From: Denitrificimonas caeni
GTDB lineage: Bacteria; Pseudomonadota; Gammaproteobacteria; Pseudomonadales; Pseudomonadaceae
Length of the DNA: 64,000 nucleotides
Assembly: GCF_905120345.1 (NCBI RefSeq)
Contig: NZ_CAJHOA010000001.1
Location: 434,001 to 498,000, forward strand
Direction of reading: 5' to 3'
Shown: positions 19,340-29,171 of the stretch, piece after piece
Numbering within the stretch: position 1 is the stretch's first letter
How the letters are laid out: the number at the start of each line of letters is the position of its first letter
Position numbers and translations under genes: made by a program
The notes under the pieces: generated by a model
The model's database searches: none
What the model saw: the letters and a program-made list of their open reading frames with translations, nothing else
What the model was told of the DNA's origin: nothing

Positions 19340-21404
19340 GCAAAAACGTTTGCCTGTGTTTGAACGCAGCTTATTAATCGCAGCCTGCCGTGGAGCCATC
19401 ACTAAGCTACTGCCACAAAACCAATGGCACAATCCCGTCATGTTTGTGGTGTATCTCGGCAGTATTTTAACCACACTGTTATGGCTGCAATCGTTAAGCG
19501 GTGCCGGCGATGATTCAAGTGGCTTCATCTTGAGCATCGCCGCATGGCTCTGGTTTACCGTTCTGTTTGCTAACTTTGCTGAAGCACTGGCTGAAGGCCG
19601 CAGCCGCGCACAGGCGGCAAGTTTGCGCAAAATGAAACAACAAACACCTGCCAAAGTTCTAAAGGAACCCCACTACGGTGCCGCTTGGACACAAATGGAT
19701 TCCAGCACTCTGCATAAAACAATGGTGGTATTGGTTGAAGCAGGCGATTTAATCCCACTCGACGGTACGGTTATTGAAGGCATTGCCTCGGTGGACGAAA
19801 GTGCCATTACTGGTGAGTCTACGCCGGTGATTCGAGAAGCAGGCGGTGACTTTTCTTCGGTAACCGGTGGTACTCGAGTTTTATCCGACTGGTTAGTGGT
19901 CGAAATTACGGTAAATCCTGGCGAGTCGTTTATCGACCGCATGATCAGCATGGTGGAATCGGCTCAGCGCCGCAAAACCCCGAACGAAGTCGCCTTAGCT
20001 ATTCTTCTGGTGGGTCTCACCTTACTGTTCCTACTGGTGATTGTGACGTTAAGCAGTTTCTCTACATTTTCCGTTGCTATCAGCGGCGCAGGCAGCCCGG
20101 TGAGCATAACGGTGTTAATCGCGCTGTTAGTTTGCTTAATCCCCACCACCATTGGTGGCCTACTGTCGGCAATTGGTGTTGCGGGTATGAGCCGAATGAT
20201 GGCGGCCAACGTGATTGCCACATCTGGTCGAGCAATCGAAGCTGCCGGTGACGTCGATGTGTTACTCCTCGATAAAACCGGCACTATTACCTTAGGTAAT
20301 CGTCACGCCAGTCACTTATGGTCTGCTCCTGATATTCAACAAAGTGAGTTTGTCAAAGCAGCGTGGCTGGCCTCTGTTGCCGATGAGACCCCAGAAGGCC
20401 GCAGCATCGTGCTCTTAGCCGAGCAACAAAACTACCTGTCAGAGCATGACACAGACAGACTACACGAGTACTTTGTGCCTTTTACCGCGCAAACACGTAT
20501 GAGTGGTATCGATTTACCCGACGGACGGATTATCCGTAAAGGCGCTGCCGATGCCATCCGCAAACACGTTGAAGAACTGGGCGGGCAACTACCGCAAGCG
20601 CTACAAATCCGTATTGATGAAGTATCTCGGCGCGGCAGTACACCCTTGGTTGTTTCGGTGGGCAACATCGTTCTCGGGGTGATTGAACTCAAAGACGTGG
20701 TTAAACCTGGGATTAAAGAACGCTTTATTGAGTTGCGTAATATGGGCATTAAAACAGTCATGATCACGGGCGACAACCCGCTGACTGCTGCCGCCATTGC
20801 CGCTGAAGCAGGTGTTGATGACTTTTTAGCCGAAGCGCGCCCTGAAGATAAATTACAAATGATCCGCGACTATCAAGCGCAAGGCCGCTTAGTGGCAATG
20901 ACCGGTGATGGTACCAACGATGCCCCGGCCTTAGCCCAAGCCGATGTGGCTTTGGCGATGAACAGTGGTACCCAAGCCGCTAAGGAAGCAGGCAACATGG
21001 TCGACCTCGACAACAACCCAACCAAGTTGATTGAAGTGGTCGAAGTCGGCAAACAAATGCTGATGACCCGTGGTGCGTTAACCACTTTTAGTCTGGCTAA
21101 CGATATCGCCAAGTATTTTGCAATCATTCCAGCTGCGTTTATTGCAACCTACCCACAGTTATCAAGCCTGAATTTTATGCACCTGGGCAGCCCAAAATCA
21201 GCAATACTAAGCGCTGTGATTTTTAACGCGCTGATTATCATTGCGCTCGTGCCTTTGGCCTTACGCGGTGTGACCTATAAAGCAATCGGTGCAACAGCTT
21301 TGCTCAATCGCAATTTATTGATTTATGGCTTAGGCGGCATTATTGCGCCGTTTATCGGCATTAAACTGATTGATATGCTGCTCACCGCAACTGGACTGTA
21401 TTAA
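19329..21404 (+). CDS. kdpB: Potassium-transporting P-type ATPase, catalytic subunit
   Basis: A 691-residue P-type ATPase (class IA). It shows the actuator motif SAITGEST, the phosphorylation site [11 protein letters not shown], the nucleotide-domain segment [11 protein letters not shown], and the hinge [18 protein letters not shown] 19329 is chosen because it gives the family length ([16 protein letters not shown]); the frame stays open further upstream inside kdpC. It overlaps the kdpC end, implying translational coupling. Confidence 0.97.
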   Translation: MKNEQKRLPVFERSLLIAACRGAITKLLPQNQWHNPVMFVVYLGSILTTLLWLQSLSGAGDDSSGFILSIAAWLWFTVLFANFAEALAEGRSRAQAASLRKMKQQTPAKVLKEPHYGAAWTQMDSSTLHKTMVVLVEAGDLIPLDGTVIEGIASVDESAITGESTPVIREAGGDFSSVTGGTRVLSDWLVVEITVNPGESFIDRMISMVESAQRRKTPNEVALAILLVGLTLLFLLVIVTLSSFSTFSVAISGAGSPVSITVLIALLVCLIPTTIGGLLSAIGVAGMSRMMAANVIATSGRAIEAAGDVDVLLLDKTGTITLGNRHASHLWSAPDIQQSEFVKAAWLASVADETPEGRSIVLLAEQQNYLSEHDTDRLHEYFVPFTAQTRMSGIDLPDGRIIRKGAADAIRKHVEELGGQLPQALQIRIDEVSRRGSTPLVVSVGNIVLGVIELKDVVKPGIKERFIELRNMGIKTVMITGDNPLTAAAIAAEAGVDDFLAEARPEDKLQMIRDYQAQGRLVAMTGDGTNDAPALAQADVALAMNSGTQAAKEAGNMVDLDNNPTKLIEVVEVGKQMLMTRGALTTFSLANDIAKYFAIIPAAFIATYPQLSSLNFMHLGSPKSAILSAVIFNALIIIALVPLALRGVTYKAIGATALLNRNLLIYGLGGIIAPFIGIKLIDMLLTATGLY

Positions 21405-21457
21405 GCAGCACTTGTGTTTTAGCAACCTTTTAGCAACCTATGTGGTTAAGGTCAGAT

Positions 21458-24148
21458 ATGAATTACGCACACCCCTCTGCAGATATTCAGCGTCCCGACC
21501 CAGATAGGTTGCTGGAACAAATCAAGCAAGACTCACAGATCCCTGCAGGCAAGCTGCATATTTATTTTGGCTCCAATGCCGGCGTTGGAAAAACCTATAG
21601 CATGCTGATTCATGCGCAACGTGAGCAGCTGCAAAAGCGCGATATTGTAGTTGGCATTGTTGAAACACATGGTCGCCCTGAAACGATTAAACAGCTGTCT
21701 GGGCTGGAGGTATTGCCATTAAACCAACTGACCTACCATGGCAAAACACTTTTAGAGTTTGATTTAGATGCTGCCCTTTCCCGTCATCCAGAGATCATTT
21801 TAATTGACGAACTGGCGCACAGTAATGTTGCTGGCTCGCGCCATACCAAGCGCTGGCAAGATGTCGAAGAACTACTCAAGGCCGGCATTGAAGTGTGGAC
21901 CACATTAAATGTCCAACATTTAGAAAGTCTCAATGACGTGGTACGCAGCATTGTAGGCGTAGCCATTCATGAAACCGTACCTGATCATATTTTTGACAGC
22001 GCCCACGAAGTGATCATGATTGATCTGCCGCCCGATGAATTATTAGATCGGTTAAATTCAGGACAAATATATTCGACAAAAAGCACTCAACAGGCGAAGC
22101 AAAACTTTTTTCGCCGAGGCAATTTATTAGCACTACGAGAACTGGCATTACGGCGTACCGCGGATCGCGTCGATATGGACATGCGCGTGTATCGCACCGC
22201 ACGCTCAATTGACGCCGTCTGGCCTGCACGCGAGCGTTTACTGGTTGGTCTGGGTGGTTATAGCTCAGATGAGCGTTTGGTGCGTGATGCCGCCCGCTTG
22301 GCACAAAAGCTTGGCGCTGATTGGCTGGCGGTCTATGTCGACAGTGGCTTTTCAAAGCATCGAGACAGGCACGCCAGCGCATTAAAAACCTTAACGCTAG
22401 CACAACAATTCGGTGCTCAAACGGCAGTTCTGTATGGGCAGGATATTGCCAGAACCTTGGTACAGTGTGCGCAAGAACGTAATGCCAACCGTTTATTACT
22501 GGCACAGCAGCCCAGAAATAGATGGCGCTTTTGGCACCTGTCCATCAGCGATAAAATCAGTCAAAGCCATCCTGAGATTGACCAGATAATTTTAGCCAAA
22601 AACACCCATCAACAACACCGGGTCAAACACACAAAAGCCCTGCAAAAAAACACCAAGAAAAGACTTTTCCTGCATTACCTTGGCGCCAGCTTGACCTGTT
22701 TAGCCACCGCAGTGACAGCCTCACTGTTACTGCAAGTCTTTGACCTGGCTAACGTTGTGATGCTTTTTTTACTCAGCGTGGTGATCGTTGCATTACGCTT
22801 CGGCCGTGGCCCCAGTATCTGGGCAGCGCTGCTCAATGTGTTGTGTCTTAATTTTTTCTTTGTCGCACCGCACTGGTCATTTACCGTCAACGATACGCAA
22901 TACTTCTTCACTTTCGCCTTAATGCTCGGCATTGCTTTAATCATCGGCCAGCTCACGGTGCGGCTCCGTTCAGAAGCGCGTACAGCCGCGATTCGTGAGC
23001 GCCGCGCCACCTCACTGTCACATTTAGCCCGTGATTTATCTGCGGCTTTAACCATAGAGCAAGTGCTCGAGGTTGCGGTGCATACCTTCAGTCGTGTGTT
23101 TGACGCTCAAGTCAGCGTTGCACTTCCAGATGAAAACAATCGTATTGATTTAGCTCAAGGCGGGATGTGCGAAATAGACTGCAATATTGCGCAATGGGTC
23201 TATGACAATAATCAGACTGCCGGCAGAGGTACCGACACCTTATCGGCAACCTCTGCCAATTACTTCCCGCTGAAAGCGCCGATGCGAGTGCGCGGTGTCT
23301 TGGTTGTGCAGTTCAGTCAAGACAACCGTTTACAAGATCCTCAAGAGCTGCACTTACTCGAAACCTGCATGAGTCAGCTGGCGATTGCCTTAGAGCGTGT
23401 CCACTTCGTCGATATCGCACAAAAGACCATTGTACAAATAGAAGGTGAACGCTTAAGAAACACGCTGCTATCGTCTATATCGCATGATTTAAAAACCCCG
23501 CTAACCTCTATTATCGGTGCAGCAGAGGCGGCCAAACCCTACGCTACAGCTCAGCCACTCGCGGCGTTATTGGAAAGCATGCATTCACAAGCGCTGGCCA
23601 TGCGCCGCTTAATTGAGAATTTACTGGATATGGCGCGCATGCAGGAATCCGGCCCACATCTAAATATGCAGTGGCATTCAATTGAAGAAATCGTTGGCAG
23701 CGTCTTACGCCAACTCACTGGAGTATTGGCTGATCACTTGATAGCGACCGCCATTCCGGTCGATTTACCGCTGATAAAAATAGATGGTTTGCTGATTGAA
23801 AGAGTACTGGTCAATCTATTAGACAATGCCTGCAAATATACGCCCAGCGGCACCTTAATCAGCATTTCAGCAAAAATTGAGCACGATAAAATGATCATCA
23901 GCGTGATGGACAATGGTCCGAACGCTTTTACTGAAAGCCAATGCAGTTCAATCTTTGATGCTTTTACACGGGGCAATCCAGAATCTAATGTGCCAGGCAT
24001 TGGCTTAGGCTTAGCGTTGGTGAAGCGAATTCTTCAAGCACACAAAGGCAGCATAAGCGCTCATAATCGAGAAAGTAGCGGTGTTATTTTCACTATTAGT
24101 TTACCGGCAGGTCAGCCGCCGCCTTCTGCAATCACAGGGCTTGAGTAA
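21458..24148 (+). CDS. kdpD: Osmosensitive K+ channel histidine kinase KdpD
   Basis: An 896-residue sensor kinase. The N-terminal KdpD domain has Walker A GSNAGVGKTYS and DELAHSN, followed by a USP-like domain (residues about 250-370), a four-helix membrane block (residues about 400-500), a GAF-like region, the H-box SSISHDLKTPLTSIIGA, and HATPase motifs NLLDNACKYTPSG, DNGPN and GIGLGLALVKRI. ATG 21458 has TAAGGTC upstream and is preferred to the upstream in-frame codons. Its stop overlaps the kdpE start (TAATG). Confidence 0.95.
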   Translation: MNYAHPSADIQRPDPDRLLEQIKQDSQIPAGKLHIYFGSNAGVGKTYSMLIHAQREQLQKRDIVVGIVETHGRPETIKQLSGLEVLPLNQLTYHGKTLLEFDLDAALSRHPEIILIDELAHSNVAGSRHTKRWQDVEELLKAGIEVWTTLNVQHLESLNDVVRSIVGVAIHETVPDHIFDSAHEVIMIDLPPDELLDRLNSGQIYSTKSTQQAKQNFFRRGNLLALRELALRRTADRVDMDMRVYRTARSIDAVWPARERLLVGLGGYSSDERLVRDAARLAQKLGADWLAVYVDSGFSKHRDRHASALKTLTLAQQFGAQTAVLYGQDIARTLVQCAQERNANRLLLAQQPRNRWRFWHLSISDKISQSHPEIDQIILAKNTHQQHRVKHTKALQKNTKKRLFLHYLGASLTCLATAVTASLLLQVFDLANVVMLFLLSVVIVALRFGRGPSIWAALLNVLCLNFFFVAPHWSFTVNDTQYFFTFALMLGIALIIGQLTVRLRSEARTAAIRERRATSLSHLARDLSAALTIEQVLEVAVHTFSRVFDAQVSVALPDENNRIDLAQGGMCEIDCNIAQWVYDNNQTAGRGTDTLSATSANYFPLKAPMRVRGVLVVQFSQDNRLQDPQELHLLETCMSQLAIALERVHFVDIAQKTIVQIEGERLRNTLLSSISHDLKTPLTSIIGAAEAAKPYATAQPLAALLESMHSQALAMRRLIENLLDMARMQESGPHLNMQWHSIEEIVGSVLRQLTGVLADHLIATAIPVDLPLIKIDGLLIERVLVNLLDNACKYTPSGTLISISAKIEHDKMIISVMDNGPNAFTESQCSSIFDAFTRGNPESNVPGIGLGLALVKRILQAHKGSISAHNRESSGVIFTISLPAGQPPPSAITGLE

Positions 24149-24843
24149 TGTTGACACGTTTATTGATCGTCGAAGATGAACTGCATATCCGCCATTTCAT
24201 TCGGATTGCCTTGCAAGATGAAGGCTTCCAAGTGTTTGAAGCAGAAACGATTAAACAAGGATTGCTCGAGGCGGCAACCCGACAACCCGATGTAATTATT
24301 ATTGACTTGGGCTTGCCCGACGGCGATGGTAAGCAGCTTATTACAGAGTTACGCTCGTGGTGCTCAACACCCATACTCGTGCTGTCAGCGCGCGACCGAG
24401 AAGAAGAAAAAGTCTCTGCTTTGGATGTCGGCGCAGATGATTATCTGTCCAAGCCCTTTGGTATGCCTGAGCTTTTAGCGCGGATCAGAGCGCTACTCAG
24501 ACGGCACCGAATTGTTCCAGAGCGCGCCTCTAGCAGAGTCGCTTTTGGCAATATTAAAGTAGACCTGGCATCGCACGAGGTCACGCGAGATGACCAACCG
24601 GTACATTTAACTCCGATTGAATACCGCTTACTGATGGCCCTCATTGAAGGGCAAGGCTGCGTCTTAACTCACAGACAATTACTCTTAAAAGTCTGGGGCG
24701 CTGAGTACTCAGAACGTGCGCATTACTTACGCGTGCATATGGCGCACTTGCGGCAAAAGCTTGAAGTTGAAGCAGCCCAGCCCCGTCACCTGATAACTGA
24801 GCTACAAGTCGGTTATCGTCTTATTGGTTTACAGAGTTTTTAA
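24148..24843 (+). CDS. kdpE: KDP operon response regulator KdpE
   Basis: A 231-residue OmpR/PhoB-family regulator. The receiver domain has the phosphoacceptor in VIIIDLGLPDGDG and KPFGMPELLARI; the C-terminal winged-helix domain includes LTPIEYRLLMALIEGQG and HYLRVHMAHLRQKLE. Its start overlaps the kdpD stop by one base. It probably binds the 11-base-period direct repeat upstream of kdpF. Confidence 0.96.
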   Translation: MLTRLLIVEDELHIRHFIRIALQDEGFQVFEAETIKQGLLEAATRQPDVIIIDLGLPDGDGKQLITELRSWCSTPILVLSARDREEEKVSALDVGADDYLSKPFGMPELLARIRALLRRHRIVPERASSRVAFGNIKVDLASHEVTRDDQPVHLTPIEYRLLMALIEGQGCVLTHRQLLLKVWGAEYSERAHYLRVHMAHLRQKLEVEAAQPRHLITELQVGYRLIGLQSF

Positions 24844-24890
24844 CAGCCTAGTTTGCTAGCGATAACAGACTTCGCCAATGCGGATTGCCA

Positions 24891-25328
24891 CTAATCCAGC
24901 CTATTTTTTGATTTGAATGGTTCGGAGAATTGCAGGATTAGAAAATTTACAATCGACAATATTATTGCTATCTCATAACGCCCATAAGCCACTGAAATGC
25001 CAATTGCAGCGGTATTCCATAAGCTCGCTGCCGTCGCAGTGCCTTTTACTGTGTTTTCGCCTTTAAATATAGCACCACCACCGATAAAGCCCATACCCGT
25101 AATAATAGCGTACATGATCCGCGCTTCAGGCTGTGAACCATGATAAATATCTACAGCGACTAGCATGAAAGCGCACGATGCAATGCTCACCAATGGAAAT
25201 GTTCTGAGTCCGGCACCCTTATCTTTCATCTCGCGATTGAGAGCGATAGGTAGTGAAAGTATGAAAGCAATGCCTAATTGCAAAGCATGATATCCCAACA
25301 GTTTCAAGCTCAAATCAAATTCCAACAT
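24891..25328 (-). CDS. MgtC/SapB family inner-membrane protein
   Basis: A 145-residue protein matching the membrane domain of the MgtC/SapB family. Hallmarks are LSLPIALNREMKDKGAGLRTF, IITGMGFIGGGAIFKGENTVKGTATAASLW and four to five hydrophobic helices. It lacks the C-terminal ACT-like domain of MgtC itself, so it is of the short SapB type. Members are linked to magnesium or phosphate stress and to ATP-synthase control, but the role here is not known. It is convergent with kdpE. Confidence 0.88.
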   Translation of the reverse strand: MLEFDLSLKLLGYHALQLGIAFILSLPIALNREMKDKGAGLRTFPLVSIASCAFMLVAVDIYHGSQPEARIMYAIITGMGFIGGGAIFKGENTVKGTATAASLWNTAAIGISVAYGRYEIAIILSIVNFLILQFSEPFKSKNRLD

Positions 25329-25496
25329 AGTTGATCCTGCTCTGTAAAAAGGAGTTATAAGTGAGTTGGGTTCTGCGCAGAAACAGACCTCATCAATCAG
25401 TCAATAAAATTCAGTCACTACTGCTACAGAATGATGATCGTTTATTTATATTTTATGAGCTCGAGCCTTATAAACAAGCACATGTATTAATAATCT

Positions 25497-26419
25497 TTAA
25501 TGCGCAGAAGGTGTTTTATTACCACGCACTTTACCAATAAGGGTAACAATAGCCACGGCTATAACGCCGACGACTAAACCGACTAAAGCATTTAAAAGCA
25601 TGGTTGTTATGTTTTCAAATACGCCTGTCAGGTGTGCTAAATCGTCAACTTCATGATGCAAAAAATCAATTCCATGCACCAAGATACCTCCGCCGACTAA
25701 AAACATCGCTAACGTCCCAGCAATAGATAAAGACTTCATTAATTTTGGTGCTGCAGACAATAAAAACTCGCCTGCTTTTTGCTTAGCATTACCCGTCTGT
25801 TTCATTAGGTATAAACCTAAATCATCCATTTTGACGATACCCGCTACCAAACCATAAACCCCAACCGTAATCGTCACTGCGATAATCGCCAAAACCATGC
25901 TTTTTTCTAGGAGAGTCGCTCCAACTGCTGATCCTAGCGCAATGACAATGATCTCTGCTGAGAGGATAAAGTCTGTACGTACCGCCCCTTTTATTTTTTC
26001 TTTTTCAAAGGCAACTAAATCAACGGTGTCATCAGCATTGGCTTGTAGACGCGCATTTTGCTCTTGATCATGAGGTAAAATATGTGGCCAGAATTTATGA
26101 ATTATTTTTCAGCCCCTTCATAAGCCAAATATAGTCCTCCACACATTAATAAGAAGGTGACTAATGGGGGGTAGATTGCACTGATGAGCAGCGCTGATGG
26201 CACTAAAATAAGTTTATTAACCAATGAGCCTTTAGCTACCGCCCAAACCACAGACAGCTCACGGTCTGCTTTAACACCTGAAACTTGCTCAGCATTGAGC
26301 GCTAAATCATCACTCAAGACAGCAGCGGTTTTTTTAGCGGCAACCTTGGTCATGAGTGAAACGTCGTCTAATATAAGACTGATATCATCAAGTAAGGTTA
26401 ATAAACTGGCACCTGCCAT
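25497..26419 (-). pseudogene. DUF808 (YedI-type) membrane protein gene, frameshifted
   Basis: Two adjacent reading frames together make one DUF808/YedI protein. The N-terminal part (26102-26419, 105 residues, starting [20 protein letters not shown]) stops at TAA 26102-26104. The remainder continues in another frame through RTDFILSAEIIVIALG to the stop at 25497, with the annotated-looking internal ATG at 25898. One extra A in the A5 run (26105-26109, minus strand) would restore a single protein of about 307 residues. This is a disrupted gene, a homopolymer sequencing error, or less likely a slippery frameshift site. Confidence 0.85.
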
Positions 26420-26495
26420 GTAGGCTCCTTAGTGTATACTTGTATAAATATATTGATAAGCTTGCTTAAAAAAGGTTCAGCATGATCTGACTTAA

Positions 26496-26720
26496 ATGTT
26501 AAGCGGTCCGAGCAAAGATGTTGAAGATCGTCGCAGACGGCAAATGCAAAATATCGAGAAAGCGCGAGCTGGCGAAAAGCGCTCGGGAGGTACGTCTGAT
26601 TTGAAGAAACGAGCTAGTAATACTTCATTACTAGCAGATGGAAGTAGCTACTCTACTATTCAAAAACTACTTGGTTGTTCACGTCACTTAATTGTACGTG
26701 TGAAAAAAGAGATCATCTGA
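26496..26720 (+). pseudogene. C-terminal remnant of a serine recombinase/resolvase
   Basis: A 74-codon ORF whose part after residue 12 resembles the end of small serine recombinases: an arginine-rich helix (DRRRRQMQNIEKARAGEKRSGG) and a helix-turn-helix (YSTIQKLLGCSRHLIVRV). The catalytic domain with the active-site serine is missing and the first 12 codons do not look like the family. It is best read as a leftover of a mobile element, although a small free-standing HTH protein cannot be excluded. Confidence 0.5.
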
Positions 26721-26766
26721 CCATATACAGATGCATACAAAAAAATTGTTTCGTAGCCCCAAGAAA

Positions 26767-26807
26767 ACATTACTGTTCATAATGACTTAGCATTAGAACA
26801 GTAATGT
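26767..26807 (-). terminator. Long hairpin downstream of the PRC-barrel gene
   Basis: A 12-bp perfect stem (ACATTACTGTTC and GAACAGTAATGT), extended by an inner 5-bp stem (TAATG/CATTA) with one bulged A. On the minus strand it is followed by TTTTCTTGG. It lies 62 bases after the PRC-barrel stop codon, so it is a plausible terminator for that gene; its length also resembles repeat-type palindromes. Confidence 0.55.
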
Positions 26808-26868
26808 GAGCTTTTAGAATGAATAGATCATGCTAGGTATGAAGCACCCAGTACGATTCTATATTCAC

Positions 26869-27294
26869 TTAAGGCTGACGATACAGCGGAGCACCGTAAT
26901 AATCGTGTATTCCTTTTTCCCATGCTGGATCAGCCATATTAGGCCAGTCATCCTTTTCAAAACCGGGCGCATTTTCTAAACTTTCTTTGCTAACATCAAA
27001 GACAAAACGTTTTTCAACAGTATCTAGTTTCAAGACGCTCCAAGGTACAGCAAAGAGCTTTGAACCCATACCCAAAAAACCGCCAAACTCTAATACCGCA
27101 TAACTCACTCGACCTGTACGCATATCAAGCATAATTTCTTTAATATCGCCCAAGCTTTCTTCTTGGCTATTGTAAACATTGTTACCAATTAATGTGTTAG
27201 CGCCCATAAGAAAAGGACCAGGGCCTTTATCATGGTTATTATCATTTTCGAAAGATCTATAAATACCCAATGAGTCGTTTTTTAAGTAATTCAT
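26869..27294 (-). CDS. PRC-barrel domain protein
   Basis: A 141-residue soluble protein with a PRC-barrel domain (residues about 30-100): LIGNNVYNSQEESLGDIKEIMLD, YAVLEFGGFLGMG and KLFAVPWSVLKLD. Such small PRC-barrel proteins are stress-associated and often lie beside CsbD and BON genes, as here. The C-terminal ending DPAWEKGIHDYYG is typical of this group. Molecular function is unknown. Confidence 0.85.
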   Translation of the reverse strand: MNYLKNDSLGIYRSFENDNNHDKGPGPFLMGANTLIGNNVYNSQEESLGDIKEIMLDMRTGRVSYAVLEFGGFLGMGSKLFAVPWSVLKLDTVEKRFVFDVSKESLENAPGFEKDDWPNMADPAWEKGIHDYYGAPLYRQP

Positions 27295-27362
27295 AATATA
27301 TCTCCAATATAAATAATCTATGAGATGCCTAAATCATTAAGCATCACATCATTTTTTAAATA

Positions 27363-27560
27363 CTACAATTCGCGATGAAATTTATTAATCTCATCTTCGG
27401 CTTTTTCTTTTGTTAAGCCGTAGCGTTCTTGGAGTTTTCCAGATAAGTATGTGCTATTTCCTTCAGCAACATCCAGATCATCATCGGTGAGTTTGCCCCA
27501 GCGAGCTTGAACATCACCCTTAATTTGTTTCCACTTACCTTCAAAAATATCAGTATTCAT
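27363..27560 (-). CDS. CsbD family stress protein
   Basis: A 65-residue hydrophilic protein of the CsbD family: [24 protein letters not shown], then a basic/acidic C-terminal helix. The family is induced by general stress in many bacteria, with no defined biochemical function. It lies 68 bases downstream of ATG-proximal neighbours in the PRC-CsbD-BON group and reads on the same strand. Confidence 0.9.
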   Translation of the reverse strand: MNTDIFEGKWKQIKGDVQARWGKLTDDDLDVAEGNSTYLSGKLQERYGLTKEKAEDEINKFHREL

Positions 27561-27624
27561 AAGTCACCTTGCTTTTTTGAAAAATTAATAAAAGCAGTAT
27601 TAAATAAATAGTTAAATAAACTCA

Positions 27625-28029
27625 TTACTTAACTATTTTTAAATCTTCAGCGTTAACATTTTTAACGCCTTTAACTGCTTTGGCTTTATTAATTGCCATA
27701 TCGCGTTGTGCTTCTGTAGAGACTTCACCTGATAGTGACACTTCACCTTTATCAGTTTTTACATCAATATTCGTATTACGAAAATCGTTGTGATTTGAAA
27801 AACTTGATTTCACTTCATTATTGATCGTGCTATCCGTAGAGACATCCATGTTTTGATCTTCTCGGATGCCTTGATCTGCCCCAATAGGGCTATCTTGACC
27901 AGAAGTTACTCTGTTATCAGTGTTACCTGGAACTGGGCTATTTTCGTTAGCCATTATCTGTGTTAGTGGAATGCTTAAAAGAGCAGTCATCACCATAAGA
28001 CCAGCATTTTTACGATTTAATATTTTCAT
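27625..28029 (-). CDS. Periplasmic BON domain protein
   Basis: A 134-residue exported protein with an N-terminal signal peptide (LMVMTALLSIPLTQIMA, cleavage likely after ANA/MA-N), a Ser/Asp-rich linker (residues about 30-65), and one C-terminal BON domain (INNEVKSSFSNHND ... VDVKTDKGEVSLSGEVSTEA-type, residues about 68-132). BON domains bind phospholipid or envelope components; OsmY is the best-known relative. ATG 28029 follows AGAGGATGAG and removes 13 unlikely upstream residues. It begins a minus-strand stress gene group. Confidence 0.85.
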   Translation of the reverse strand: MKILNRKNAGLMVMTALLSIPLTQIMANENSPVPGNTDNRVTSGQDSPIGADQGIREDQNMDVSTDSTINNEVKSSFSNHNDFRNTNIDVKTDKGEVSLSGEVSTEAQRDMAINKAKAVKGVKNVNAEDLKIVK

Positions 28030-28337
28030 TTTCTCATCCTCTGATCTATGAAATATATAAATATACAAATATAAGGCTATATAACAGGCTTTTCTTTGTA
28101 TGGTTAGTAGAGAGAGAAAAAGACGTTTTGTTCAAATCAACTGACGAGCGGTCTTTGGGAATAATTTGCAATTATTCTATTATCTGGATTAAGCACATAA
28201 ACAAGTACTTACGACCATCAACAGGACGCACATAATGACGACCTTAAAATAAGCATTTGTCGACCAGCTGGTGAAGAATGATGCGCGCGTTGTAATAAAT
28301 GCGCTCGGAGAGCTGCTCGGTTGTTAAGAAAGTATGA

Positions 28338-28427
28338 GCTGAGCGAATTGATGCTGATGCTATAGAGAAGTTGTACGAGCTTTTCGAGTGCAAGGTGGAC
28401 GAGCTTTATTTGGCCACTACAACTTGA
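28338..28427 (+). pseudogene. Possible remnant of a Cro/C1-type HTH regulator
   Basis: A 29-codon open stretch with AERIDADAIEKLYELFECKVDELY, resembling the last helices of a small XRE-type DNA-binding domain. It has no start codon and a stop lies directly before it. The surrounding 28069-28455 holds no other gene I can support. The call rests on a short similarity and is tentative. Confidence 0.3.
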
Positions 28428-28455
28428 TAGTTTTGACCGAAAAGTTCTCAAGATC

Positions 28456-28890
28456 ATGCAAGATTCTAACCGAACCACCTACGAGCAAATTCCGGAACAG
28501 ACCGGTCTGTCACCTACCGCAGTCCAACGTCGAGTTAAACCGATGTGCGAACAACAAATCATCAGCTCTGATGTTTCCATGGTGAATGCCAAGGCCCTCG
28601 GTCGCGCTATGACGCTCATCGTGCGGATCAGTCTGGAGCGAGAACACATCAATCTAATTGATTTATTCAAAAAAGAAATGTTGCAGCGTGAAGAAGTACA
28701 GCAGTGTTACTACGTCACAGGTTCAACCGACTTTATTATTGTGGTGACCGCTTTCGACATGGGAGATTATGAGCGATTCACCCGCGATGCTTTTTTTGAT
28801 AACGCCAATATACGTAGCTTCCAGACACACGTGGTTATGGATGCAGTAAAGGTGGGCTTGACCCTGCCGATAGACGAAAAACAGAACTAG
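28456..28890 (+). CDS. Lrp/AsnC family regulator, N-terminus abnormal
   Basis: A 144-residue Lrp/AsnC-type transcription regulator. It has a winged helix-turn-helix (TYEQIPEQTGLSPTAVQRRVKPM) and a C-terminal RAM ligand-binding domain (REEVQQCYYVTGSTDFIIVVTAFDM). The frame upstream of ATG 28456 continues to encode the expected first helix (LDSFDRKVLKIM, from about 28423), but no ATG, GTG or TTG precedes it before unrelated sequence. Either the gene starts at ATG 28456 and lacks its first helix, or its original start was lost. Function may be impaired. Confidence 0.7.
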   Translation: MQDSNRTTYEQIPEQTGLSPTAVQRRVKPMCEQQIISSDVSMVNAKALGRAMTLIVRISLEREHINLIDLFKKEMLQREEVQQCYYVTGSTDFIIVVTAFDMGDYERFTRDAFFDNANIRSFQTHVVMDAVKVGLTLPIDEKQN

Positions 28891-29171
28891 GACACATACG
28901 ACAGAACACTAACTGCCCATGCTCTGCTAATTAAGCTTAGCCTACCTTTTGCTTATATGATTTAGGATTAGCTGCACCTTCAGTTCCAATCACCCGCGCT
29001 GTCATTATTCAGTCCTAGCGCCGTTGAATCGAAGGTGTGCTGGTAATCCGGATTTAGAGCAGAGATAAAAAATGACCATTAAACCGCTACAGTGCGCGAT
29101 AACCGTCTGTGTGCCTTAGACAGACTGACAGTAAAAATCTAGCTGATCAGTATATTCATATTTTAGAAAAA

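Noticed and set aside
22014-22505. A 163-codon minus-strand frame inside kdpD
   Set aside because: Lies opposite a conserved coding region and shows no family features; a shadow of the real gene.
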